DNA from: Nematostella vectensis
Lineage: Eukaryota > Cnidaria > Anthozoa > Actiniaria > Edwardsiidae
Reading direction: 5' to 3'
Assembly (NCBI RefSeq): GCF_932526225.1
Contig: NC_064035.1
Span: forward strand, 2,293,501-2,357,500
Length of the DNA: 64,000 nucleotides
In this document: positions 36,269 through 47,203 of the stretch, in pieces
Position numbering within the stretch: the stretch's first letter is position 1
Layout: every line of letters starts with the position of its first letter
Made by a program: the position numbers and the translations under genes
The notes under the pieces: generated by a model
What the model was told of the DNA's origin: nothing
Databases searched by the model: none
The model's input: the letters and a program-made list of their open reading frames with translations, nothing else

Positions 36269-36656
36269 CTAAGGACGGCTAGGTACACCTAAGGACGGCC
36301 AAGGACACCTAAGTACGGCTAGGTACACCTAAGGACGGCCAAGGAAACCTAAGGACGGCTAGGTACACCTAAGGACGGCTAGGTACATCTAAAGACGGCC
36401 AGGGACACCTAAGGACGGCCAGGTACACCTAAGAACGGCCAAGGACACCTAAGTACGGCAAGGTACACCTAAGGACGGCTAGGTACACCTAACGACGGTT
36501 TGGTACACCTAACCATGGTTAGGTACACCTATGGACGGCCAAGTACACCTAAGGACGGCCAAGGACACTCAATGATGCCCAAGTACATCTTAGAACGGCC
36601 AAGGACATCTAAGGACGGCCAAGGGCACCTAAGGACGGCTAGGTACACCTAACACT
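36269..36656. repeat. 20/40-bp satellite, middle block
   Basis: This continues the array at 27978-28842 with the same ctaaggacggctaggtacac units. It begins with the duplicated CTAAG next to the gypsy LTR and ends at the LINE fragment. Confidence 0.95.
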
Positions 36657-37128
36657 TAAGAAATGTGGTGTACCCGTAGAAGATATGGTAACTGTATACT
36701 GCTCACTAATTCGATCTGTCACTGAATATGCCTCAGTCATTTTTTCAAATATTCCGTGTTACCTCTCTGAAGCCCTGGAAAAGATCCAGAGGAGAGCACT
36801 TAAGATAATTATGCCTGGTTGCCAATACCAGGATGCCCTGCGGCTGTCTGGTCTCCAGACACTAGAGGACCGTAGGCATCTTGCATGTGAGGCCTTTATG
36901 AAAAACTTGAATCGCCAGAATCCGCTTTAGCATATAGCAGATAGTAGAAGATCGAGAAAAACTAACTATTACTCGTTAAGACACCAGCAGACGCATAGAT
37001 TTAAGAAATATCACACTAAACGTTTTTCTGAATTTGTCACTGTTAAATATTCGTATTGTTTGAATTAGTAAATGTTGCGCTTAGCCTGTAATTCAGCTCT
37101 CACGCTGCTAAAGGTTAAATAAACATAT
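36657..37128 (+). pseudogene. LINE ORF2 C-terminal fragment inserted in the satellite
   Basis: The frame reads YCSLIRSVTEYASVIF, LEKIQRRALKIIMPG, and LRLSGLQTLEDRRHLACEAF, the conserved stretch after the reverse transcriptase in many animal non-LTR retrotransposons. It is broken by a TAG at 36928-36930, continues in frame (RFKKYHTKRFSEFVTVKY) to a stop near 37066, and ends with an AATAAA-bearing tail. It is 5' truncated, as is usual for LINE copies. Satellite units lie on both sides. Confidence 0.85.
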
Positions 37129-37240
37129 CTATAGGACGGTTAGATACACCTAAGGACGGCCAAGGACACCTAAGGACAGCCAAGGACACCTAAGGCCTGG
37201 CCAAGTACACCTAAGGATGGCTCTCTAAGGTTGCCGCCCT
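37129..37240. repeat. 20/40-bp satellite, right remnant
   Basis: About five diverged units (ggacggttagatacacctaa type) follow the LINE fragment and end about 100 bp upstream of the NHEJ1 start codon. A short ctctaaggttgccg duplication closes the block. Confidence 0.85.
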
Positions 37241-37337
37241 CTAAGGTTGCCGGGGTGCAGTTCACTTATATTGTACCTTGAACACACTTTACCGATCATA
37301 TGTGAAGTACCTACCTACCAAAGCAGCAGAGTTGCAG

Positions 37338-40300
37338 ATGGCTTCGTTAGAGTGTGTTCCTTGGAAATATTTCCACATTCAATACCGCGATTTCGTAGTC
37401 AAAAGCTCATTTGGCGACTCAGAATCATCATACGAAATCTATATAAGCGATTTTAAGCGTCTATGGTTTGAAAGAGTAGAAGGGAAGGACTTTCTACACA
37501 GGGCCAAGGTAGGTTTTATATATACGTAAAGTTTTTTCTACTCAAATCACACTAGTGGACTATCATTAATGGTGCATAATGACGTTTTTGGCTTTACAAA
37601 TCGGCCTTTTCCCCCCATTGAATTTTAACTCAGAGCTCATTTAATCTCGAAGTGTAATTGCAGATAAATAATAATCAAATTTCCTGGCCTGCAAATACTG
37701 TAATTAATCTATGCTGGCCAGAAAATGATTCTATTAAAAATGCTTTCTTAAATTATAGAGCCCTTTTACATTGCGTGACTTTTTACCATAGGAATTTAAC
37801 CCAAATCTTGAGGCAGAAATGAGCTTTCTTCAAAAGCACCTTAAGAAACTTGTGCATAGTCAAGATAAGGAAACCTCATATGATATCGTAGTGGTAGGTG
37901 TATTGGTCCATACTTTTGTGTTGTGATTATATACCACGATTTTTGATTTATAGAAGGAATTATTACAATATGGCCAGTCTTTTCCCCTTTCAGGATGACA
38001 TTATTGATGACAAGAAACTGGTTCTACGCATGAAGACAAAGCTTCAGGCTGGTGTTCCATTTGTCTGGGAATTCCACTGTACCACAAAGGCTCCAGAACA
38101 TGTGTGTTTGGGCTACCTGTGCCTTTCATGACTTGGAACCCTAGGGGTTGGGGATGAGAGTAGAATGACGCTCCACTATTAGGCCTCCCCTATGCAAACT
38201 CTATATTTCCTCCTCCAAGCAAACATTCTTCCATCCCTCTTCCAAGCAGGGGCATCAGAAGGGGTTTAAGTGGTACATATGCAACCAACAACAAATTGGT
38301 TGAACAGTTTAAAATCCTGTGCATAAAAACCCAGGTTATCCCCCACGTTCTTATGAATAGGGCTTAAGAATTTAAAACCCCCAATAACAATAACAATAAC
38401 ATAATTCTTCTTTCCCCTCACCCAAGCAAACATTCAATCCCCCCCCCACAAGCAAACATTCCTCCCATTCCCCCAGCAAACATTCCTCTATCCCCTCCCC
38501 CAAGCAAACATTCCTCTATCCCCTCCCCCAAGCAAACATTCCTCTATCCCCTCCCCCAAGCAAACATTCCTCCCATTCCCCCAGCAAACATTCCTCTATC
38601 CCCTCCCCCAAGCAAACATTCCTCTATCCCCTCCCCCAAGCAAACATTCCTCCCATTCCCCCAGCAAACATTCCTCTATCCCCTTTCCCAAGCAAACATT
38701 CCTCTATCCCCTCCCCCAAGCAAACATTCCTCTATCCCCTCCCCCAAGCAAACATTCCTCTATCCCCTCCCCCAAGCAAACATTCCTCTATCCCCTCCCC
38801 CAAGCAAACATTCCTCCCATTCCCCCAGCAAACATTCCTCTATCCCCTCCCCCAAGCAAACATTCCTCTATCCCCTCCCCCAAGCAAACATTCCTCCATC
38901 CTTTTCCCCAAGCAAACATTCCTCTATAACCTACCCCAAGCAAACATTCCTCTATCCCCTACCCCCAGCAAACATTCATCTATCCCCTACCCCAAGCAAA
39001 CATTCCTCTATCCCCTCCCCCAAGCAAACATTCCTCTATCCCCTCCCCCAAGCAAACATTCCTCCATCCTTTTCCCCAAGCAAACATTCCTCTATCCCCT
39101 ACCCCCAGCAAACATTCCTCTATCCCCTCCCCCAAGCAAACATTCCTCTATCCCCTCCCCCAAGCAAACATTCCTCTATCCCCTCCCCCAAGCAAGCATT
39201 CCTCTATCCCCTCCCCCAAGCAAACATTCCTCTATTCCCTCCCCCAAGCAAACATTCCTCTATCCCCTCCCCCAAGCAAACATTCCTCTATCCCCTCCCC
39301 CAAGCAAACATTCCTCCATCCTTTTCCCCAAGCAAACATTCCTCTATCCCCTACCCCCAGCAAACATTCCTCTATCCCCTACCCCAAGCAAACATTCCTC
39401 TATCCCCTACCCCAAGCAAACATTCCTCTATCCCCTCCCCCAAGCAAACATTCCTCTATCCCCTCCCCCAAGCAAGCATTCCTCTATCCCCTCCCCCAAG
39501 CAAACATTCCTCTATCCCCTCCCCCAAGCAAACATTCCTCTATCCCCTCCCCCAAGCAAACATTCCTCTATCCCCTACCCCCAGCAAACATTCCTCTATC
39601 CCCTCCCCCAAGCAAACATTCCTCTATCCCCTCCCCCCAGCAAACATTCCTCTATCCCCTACCCCCAGCAAACATTCCTCTATCCCCTCCCCCAAGCAAA
39701 CATTCCTCTATCCCCTACCCCAAGCAAACATTCCTCTATCCCCTTCCCCAAGCAAACATTCCTCTATCCCCTCCCCCAAGCAAACATTCCTCTATCCCCT
39801 CCCCCAAGCAAACATTCCTCTATCCCCTTCCTCAAGCAAACATTCCTCTATCCCCTCCCCCAAGCAAACATTCCTCTATCCCCTCCCCCAAGCAAACATT
39901 CCTCTATCCCCTTCCTCAAGCAAACATTCCTCTATCCCCTACCCCAAGCAAACATTCCTCTATCCCCTCCCCCAAGCAAACATTCCTCTATCCCCTCCCC
40001 CAAGCAAACATTCCTCTATCCCCTCCCCCAAGCAAACATTCCTCTATCCCCTTCCTCAAGCAAACATTCCTCTATCCCCTCCCCCAAGCAAACATTCCTC
40101 TATCCCCTCCCCCAAGCAAACATTCCTCTATCCCCTCCCCCAAGCAAACATTCCTCTATCCCCTCCCCCAAGCAAACATTCCTCTATCCCCTACCCCAAG
40201 CAAACATTCCTCTATCCCCTCCCCCAAGCAAACATTCCTCTATCCCCTACCCCCAGCAAACATTCCTCTATCCCCGTCCTCAAGCAAACATTCCTCTATC

Positions 40301-42042
40301 CCCTCCCCCTAGCAAACATTCCTCTATCCCCTCCCCCAAGCAAACATTCCTCTATCCCCTCCCCCAAGCAAACATTCCTCTATCCCCTCCCCCAAGCAAA
40401 CATTCCTCCATCCCCTTCCTCAAGCAAACATTCCTCTATCCCCTTCCTCAAGCAAACATTCCTCTATTCCCTCCCCCAAGCAAACATTCCTCTATCCCCT
40501 CCCCCAAGCAAACATTCCTCTATCCCCTCCCCCAAGCAAGCATTCCTCTATCCCCTCCCCCAAGCAAACATTCCACTGTCCCCTCCCCCAAGCAAACATT
40601 CCTCCATCCTTTTCCCCAAGCAAACATTCCTCTATCCCCTTCCTCAAGCAAACATTCCTCTATCCCCTCCCCCAAGCAAACATTCCTCTATCCCCTCCCC
40701 CAAGCAAACATTCCTCTATCCCCTCCCCCAAGCAAACATTCCTCTATCCCCTTCCTCAAGCAAACATTCCTCTATTCCCTCCCCCAAGCAAACATTCCTC
40801 TATCCCCTACCCTAAGCAAACATTCCTCTATCCCCTCCCCCAAGCAAACATTCCTCTATCCCCTACCCCAAGCAAACATTCCTCCATCCCCTACCCCAAG
40901 CAAACATTCCTCTATCCCCTCCCCCAAGCAAACATTCCACTGTCCCCTCCCCCAAGCAAACATTCCTCTATCCCCTCCCCCAAGCAAACATTCCTCTATC
41001 CCCTCCCCCAAGCAAACATTCCACTGTCCCCTCCCCCAAGCAAACATTCCTCTATCCCCTACCCCAAGCAAACATTCCTCTATCCCCTACCCCCAGCAAA
41101 CATTCCTCTATCCCCTACCCCCAGCAAACATTCCTCTATCCCCTACCCCCAGCAAACATTCCTCTATCCCCTACCCCAAGCAAACATTCCACTGTCCCCT
41201 TCCCCAAGCAAACATTCCTCTATCCCCTACCCCCAGCAAACATTCCTCTATCCCCTCCCCCAAGCAAACATTCCACTGTCCCCTTCCCCAAGCAAACATT
41301 CCACTGTCCCCTTCCCCAAGCAAACATTCCTCTATCCCCTACCCCCAGCAAACATTCCTCTATCCCCTCCCCCAAGCAAACATTCCACTGTCCCCTTCCC
41401 CAAGCAAACATTCCTCTATCCCCTTCCTCAAGCAAACATTCCTCCATCCTTTTCCCCAAGCAAATGTTCTTCCATCACCCGAGCAAACATTTTTCCATCC
41501 CCTCCTCCATGCCAAGCAAACATTTGTTCTTCAATTCCTGTTGTGGGCTGTGCTGAGCATCATGACTGACTTGTTGATATTTTTCAGATCTTCACCCATA
41601 TCACACACCCATTGCTAGCAATGGTAGCTGAACTGCAGCGAAGAGAACAAGAGCTATGTAGAATGCTGACCAAAAAAGATGCAGAATTAGCTGATTATAA
41701 GGATTCAGGATATAAACTCTCCAGAAGTAAGATTTGTTTTTACTATACTAACCTAACACATTGATAAGACTCAGACTATAATACTATATGGCAATATAAC
41801 ATGTCATAGTTGTGCCAATAAAAACTGAGAAAATGACAAAATATATTTCACAGGCTGTAGCAGGGGTGTGGCACTTGGTCATGTGCCCCCCATTATTTTC
41901 AAAAATTATAAGAAAATGACGTGTTGTGCCCCCTCCCACCCCTATTTCTAGGCCTGCTATGGCACTGTTTCATGAGAATAAAGCTTGACTGGTTATTAAA
42001 GGTGGATTTGATACTGGCTTCTATATCCTATGCTCATAGATC

Positions 42043-42073
<31 letters not shown>

Positions 42074-45000
42074 CTTGTTGTTGTCCCTTTGTTCTTGCTT
42101 GCACTTAAGCTGAATGGAAAACTATTCTGCTGTTTTTTTTTTTACACATTTAAATAATGCTTTATAGGAAATCTTGAGACACAGGTTTTCAATGAAGAGG
42201 AATTCTGCAAAACAATGCTGCTATCCCCTGTAAGTTCTTGGTTATTGATCCTATGCATTAAAGAGACTTTATCTGAAACCATTTTGTTACCCGAGCAAAA
42301 GTACCAAGGGTTAGAAAGCATTCATTTGCTTTGGCTTATTTATGACAATTTTTGTTTTAAACTGAATTTGAAAAAATGTAGCTCAAGATTTTGATTTTAG
42401 ATTGTTATTTCAAGATCTCTTACAAAGGTGTGGTGGATATGGGCTTTTTAATCCCCTCCCACTAGGGGAGGTTTCTGAATAAGGCGTGGGATGTCTCCAC
42501 TGGGTTACAAGACAGGGTTTTTAAAAGTGGAATCATAGTCTGACTCCCCTCCACACCACACCCCACATATGGTTATATGCTTGCCCCAATATTTTCAAAC
42601 ATTATAAGGGGAAGGCTGCACCCCAAATATTTTTTTAATGTTTCTGTAGTGTGTCCCCCAATATTTCTAAGCCTGCTAGGGCTCCAATTACCACTATAAA
42701 TGAATGATCTACAGCACCCACATTTTGGTTCTAAATCAACCCTGGGGATCTTCCTGAATTTTTGCCTTGAACCCTCACCACACTTTTTGCCAACTCTGTT
42801 GCCAATTTTGTACTAAGTATTGTAGTCCTGTCAAAGATTTCACTAACTCCCATCATATAAAATATTCAGGACTTTCATTTTCTTTTAACAAATGTTTCAT
42901 TGACATAATTAATTTTTTGTTTTTTAAATGGGCTTTTGGCCTTTATAAAAAGGGAAATACACGTATCAAATGCCAGTAAGCTGTTCTGTGTTTTTTTTTT
43001 TTTTGCTCTTCAGGGATTTCCTGAGTGTATTTTGCACTCCGCCAGACATTGCTTCTCATTATCAGGGCAAGACCTTTATCAACAGATCATGTCTAAGAAA
43101 CAATGCTTACAAAGTGCGAAAGGTAAGTTAGAACCCACTTGTTATCGACAGATCATGTCAAAGAGATGCGACAGGCCAATTGGAACACACCCTTTATTAA
43201 CAGATCATGTCTAAAAACGCTGCTAACAAGACGTGACAGGCTCAGTGAAAAACTGATTAAACATTTTTTAGCATCACTAAAATGGTGGAAATAGTTTGGA
43301 CACAATTAACACACCCCAAACCCCATCCCCTCACACTTCTCATCTTCCCTCACACTTGCACCCCCCCTCTCTCCCTCTCTCACACTTACTCTCTTATCCC
43401 ATGTACTCTCTTATCCCGTGTTCTCTCTTATCCCACTTATCTGTGAAAATGTGATTAACAATATTAACACTCGTACAGTGTGCTTGGGCACCCCTATATA
43501 CTTAATGGTTATGGTATTTTAATTTTAAACGACGATACAAGAAAGTATGATTTATTTAATAGAGAACAAATTCATCCTTGTTGCTGCTTGAAGGCCAAAC
43601 AAATCTGTTCCAATGACATCTGTTTTTAGATATGACTTCTGATCTGCCAGTCCTTACGTATATCCTAGCAACACTAGTCTACTAATAGATACCTGTTCTA
43701 AAAATGACTTCCAGGCTCTATAACATGAGTGGAAGAAATTCGTTCCCTCAGCCCTAGATTAAACGTATCATCGTTAAGGGTATCAGAGTCGCACCATTCT
43801 GGTTTGGTTGGTGTCTGACACCCAGGGGGACTCCCCCTAAAAAATGTTTATTATGCTCGTCGAGAAAATGCATTTTAACACAAAGGGATAGCAAAATGGG
43901 TGTGGTTTCTGGATCTTTTAACCCTTAGGGATGGCAGGTAAAACATGTTTCTGGGTTATATTAACGGGATTCTAAGACTCTCCTATCAAGCACTCCTCTG
44001 TGGAAGTGAATTTTTATTTTGGGGGGTAAGGTCTTCTGGTAGACACACGGGTTAGCAGATTTCCAGAAAACCCTAAGGGATAGCACTTGGGGTGAATTTT
44101 ATACCCTAAGGGATAGGACAAGCATATGTACATTTTTTTTAGGGAGATCCCCCCACAGTTCCACACACACAATAAAAGTTGGATCAAGCTTCTCATTAAC
44201 TTCATTTTGTGCACAATAAACGGCTAGCTAGCATAGTCAGATCTGACAAACTTTTCTCGAGCGGCACGATCATGTGACCCTCATGCCGTTTAATCAAGGC
44301 CTTACTGTCCATCATACTTTCTGGTGTTATTTTAGAGGAAGCATCAACACATGTCCTAGATGGATCAGAAGATCTTGGTCCTGGAGCTGGTGTTCAGCGC
44401 AAATCTCCAGTGAAGTCCCCTAAGAGACCTCTCCCTCCCTCGCCTGATACTTTACACAGTAAGGTATGTATATGAAGTCCCCTATGGGACCTCTCCCTTG
44501 CCTGATACTTTACACAGTAAGGTATGTATATGAAGTCCCCTAAGAGACCTCTCCCTCCCTCGCCTGATACTTTACACAGTAAGGTATGTATATGAAGTCC
44601 CCTATGAGACCTTTTCCTTGCCTGATACTTTACACAGTAAGTCCCCAATGGGACCTCTCCCTCGCCTGATACTTTACACAGTAAGGTATGTATATGAAGT
44701 CCCCTATGGGACCTCTCCCTCGCCTGATACTTTACACAGTAAGGTAAGTATATAAAGTCCCCTATGAGACCTCTTCCTTGCCTGATACTTTACACAGTAA
44801 GTCCCCTATGGGACCTCTCCCTCGCCTGATACTTTACACAGTAAGGTGTGTATATGAAGTCCCCTATGGGACCTATCCCTCGCCTGATACTTTACACAGT
44901 AAGGTAAGTATATAAAGTCCCCTATGAAACCTCTTCCTTGCCTGATACTTTACACAGTAAGTCCCCTATGGGACCTCTCCCTCGCCTGATACTTTACACA

Positions 45001-47203
45001 GTAAGGTGTGTATATGAAGTCCCCTATGGGACCTCTCCCTCGCCTGATACTTTACACAGTAAGGTATGTATATGAAGTCCCCTAAGAGACCTCTCCCTCC
45101 CTCGCCTGATACTTTACACAGTAAGGTATGTATATGAAGTCCCCTATGAGACCTTTTCCTTGCCTGATACTTTACACAGTAAGTCCCCAATGGGACCTCT
45201 CCCTCGCCTGATACTTTACACAGTAAGGTATGTATATGAAGTCCCCTATAGGACCTCTCCCTCGCCTGATACTTTACACAGTAAGGTATGTATATGAAGT
45301 CCCCTATGGGACCTCTCGCTCGCCTGATACTTTACACAGTAAGGTATGTATATGAAGTCCCCTATGGGACCTCTCCCTCGCCTGATACTTTACACAGTAA
45401 GGTGTGTATATGAAGTCCCCTATGGGACCTCTCCCTCGCCTGATACTTTACACAGTAAGGTATGTATATGAAGTCCCCTATGGGACCTCTCCCTCGCCTG
45501 ATACTTTACACAGTAAGGTATGTATATGAAGTCCCCTATGAGACCTTTTCCTTGCCTGATACTTTACACAGTAAGGTGTGTATATGAAGTCCCCTATGGG
45601 ACCTCTCCCTCACCTGATACTTTACACAGTAAGGTATGTATACGAAGTCCCCTATGGGACCTCTCCCTCGCCTGATACTTTACACAGTAAGGTGTGTATA
45701 TGAAGTCCCCTATGGGACCTCTCCCTCGCCTGATACTTTACACAGTAAGGTATGTATATGAAGTCTCTCCCTCGCCTGATACTTTACAGAGTAAGGTATG
45801 TATATGAAGTCCCCTATGGGACCTCTCCCTCGCCTGATACTTTACACAGTAAGGTATGTATATAGTGTAGAGTGCTGTTATATGCTGTTTTTCTGTTACA
45901 AGTGCTGTATAGAGTGCTGTTATATGCTGTTTTTCTGTTACAAGTGCTGTATAGAGTGCTGTTATATGCTGTTTATCTGTTATAAGTGCTGTATAGAGTG
46001 CTGTTATATGCTGTTTTTCTGTTATAAGTGCTGTATAGAGTGCTGTTATATGCTGTTTTTCTGGTATAAGTGCTGTATAGAGTGCTGTTATATGCTGTTT
46101 ATCTGTTACAAGTGCTGTATAGAGTGCTGTTATATGCTGTTTATCTGTTACAAGTGCTGTATAGAGTGCTGTTATATGCTGTTTTTCTGTTACAAGTGCT
46201 GTATAGAGTGCTGTTATATGCTGTTTTCTGTTATAAGTGCTGTATAGAGTGCTGTTATATGCTGTTTATCTGTTACAAGTGCTGTATAGAGTGCTGTTAT
46301 ATGCTGTTTATCTGTTACAAGTGCTGTATAGAGTGCTGTTATATGCTGTTTATCTGTTATAAGTGCTGTATAGAGTGCTGTTATATGCTGTTTTCTGTTA
46401 TAAGTGCTGTATAGAGTGCTGCGCACTCGCAGATTTTTGTTAATTCGTGCCCTAAATCCCATAGAACACTCGCGTCCATTATCTAACCCTTACATAATCG
46501 TTATATGCCAAACATGTCCTAGTTCTTATAGAATCGTTATATGCCAAACATCAGAAACGTGTCCTTGTTCCTAATTCTTATTTAGTCAAAATATGCCAAA
46601 CATGTCTTAGTTGCTAGTATTTATATAGTCGTTATATGCCAAACATGTCCTAGTTTCTAGTATTTATATAGTCGTTAAATGTCTTAGTTGCTAGTATTTA
46701 TATAGTCGTTAAATGCCAAACATGTCCTAGTTTCTAGTATTTATTTAGTCGTTATATGCCAAACATGTCCTAGTTTCTAGTATTTATATAGTCGTTATAT
46801 GCCAAACATGTCCTAGTTCCTAGTATTTATATAGTCGTTATATGCCAAACATGTCCTAGTTTCTAGTATTTATTTAGTCGTTATATGCCAAACATGTCCT
46901 AGTTCCTAGTATTTATATAGTCGTTAAATGCCAAACATGTCCTAGTTCCTAGTTCTTATATAGTCGTTATATGCCAAACATGTCCTAGTTCCTAGTATTT
47001 ATATAGTCGTTATATGCCAAACATGTCTTAGTTCCTAGTATTTATATAGTCGTTATATGCCAAACATGTCCTAGTTCCTAGTCCTTATATAGTCGTTATA
47101 TGCCAAACAGGAGCTGGAGTTGCAGCGACAAGAAGAGCTTAAAAAACGACTAGCTGATGAAGCTGAGAGAAAGAAAAGGAAAAAGAAGAAAATCAAGCTA
47201 TAG
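37338..47203 (+). CDS. nhej1: XLF/Cernunnos (NHEJ1), end-joining factor, 303 aa, eight exons
   Basis: Coding exons are 37338-37508, 37792-37893, 37994-38101, 41588-41726, 42168-42229, 43014-43122, 44336-44463 and 47111-47203. All junctions are GT-AG and all phases agree. The ATG is the first in its open frame (a TAA lies at 37242). The order matches vertebrate XLF: a globular head (residues 1 to about 125, with VPWKYFHIQY, YISDFKRLWFE, FVWEFHC), a coiled-coil stalk (about 130-175, MVAELQRREQELCRMLTKKD and ADYKDSGYKL), then a loose tail. The length is close to the human 299 aa. XLF forms filaments with XRCC4 to bridge broken DNA ends before ligation by ligase IV in the nucleus. The tail ends in a basic cluster (ERKKRKKKKIKL) in the place of the Ku-binding motif, but I do not see the usual GLF ending. 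Introns 3 and 7 are mostly minisatellite. Confidence 0.93.
38200..41530. repeat. 28-bp minisatellite filling intron 3 of NHEJ1, about 110 copies
   Basis: Units read caagcaaacattcctctatc then cccctcccc. Variants such as cctcccattccccc, ccactgtcccc and tccatccttttcccc are interspersed. The array begins about 100 bp after the exon 3 donor and ends about 60 bp before the exon 4 acceptor. It is C-rich on the plus strand. Minus-strand frames encoding GMFAWGRGQWNVCLGEGIEE are repeat artefacts. Confidence 0.97.
41851..41967. mobile_element. Small dispersed inverted-repeat element (MITE-like) in intron 4
   Basis: The ends caggctgtagcagg and gcctgctatggcactg are imperfect inverted repeats. Inside is ccattattttcaaaaattat, a block shared with sequences at about 42595 and 59875. 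The element is short and has no coding capacity. Confidence 0.55.
42044..42083. repeat. (GTT)n microsatellite in intron 4
   Basis: Roughly a dozen gtt units with one interruption (cttgttgtt). Confidence 0.9.
42560..42685. mobile_element. Partial copy of the same MITE-like family in intron 5
   Basis: Gccccaatattttcaaacat and tataagg, followed by ccccaaatattttt and a gcctgctagggct end, match the elements at 41851-41967 and 59826-59965. The left end is unclear. Confidence 0.45.
43070..43245. repeat. Three degenerate copies of the end of NHEJ1 exon 6
   Basis: The block ttatcaacagatcatgtcta, at the end of exon 6 and running across its donor, recurs at about 43142 (ttatcgacagatcatgtc) and 43195 (ttaacagatcatgtctaaaa). 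The spacing is about 55 bp. The first copy is coding and carries the used donor at 43123. The later copies lie in the intron. Confidence 0.75.
44414..45862. repeat. 58-bp minisatellite spanning the exon 7 donor of NHEJ1, about 26 copies
   Basis: The first unit is the last 50 nt of coding exon 7 plus its donor. The same gaagtcccctaagagacc...gatactttacacagtaag|gtatgt block then repeats through the intron, with variants gtaagt and gtgtgt at the donor and some 44-bp short units. Every full unit therefore keeps a copy of the exon end and a donor-like site. Reading through the junction gives a TGA within four codons. Confidence 0.92.
45863..46423. repeat. 42-bp minisatellite in intron 7 of NHEJ1, 13 copies
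   Basis: Units read gtgctgtatagagtgctgtt then atatgctgtttttctgttacaa. The period is a multiple of three, so frames stay open in both directions (CCIECCYMLFFCYK). This is a repeat artefact. Confidence 0.95.
46490..47110. repeat. 43-bp minisatellite ending at the exon 8 acceptor of NHEJ1, about 14 copies
   Basis: Units read gtcgttatatgccaaacatg then tcctagttcctagtatttatata. The final unit reads atatgccaaacag, and its AG is the acceptor of exon 8. In the other units the same position reads aacatg, so only the last copy has an AG there. Confidence 0.92.

Noticed and set aside
45798..46462. 149- and 114-codon frames encoding CCIECCYMLFFCYK repeats
   Set aside because: They fall inside the 42-bp minisatellite of NHEJ1 intron 7. 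They are repeat artefacts.
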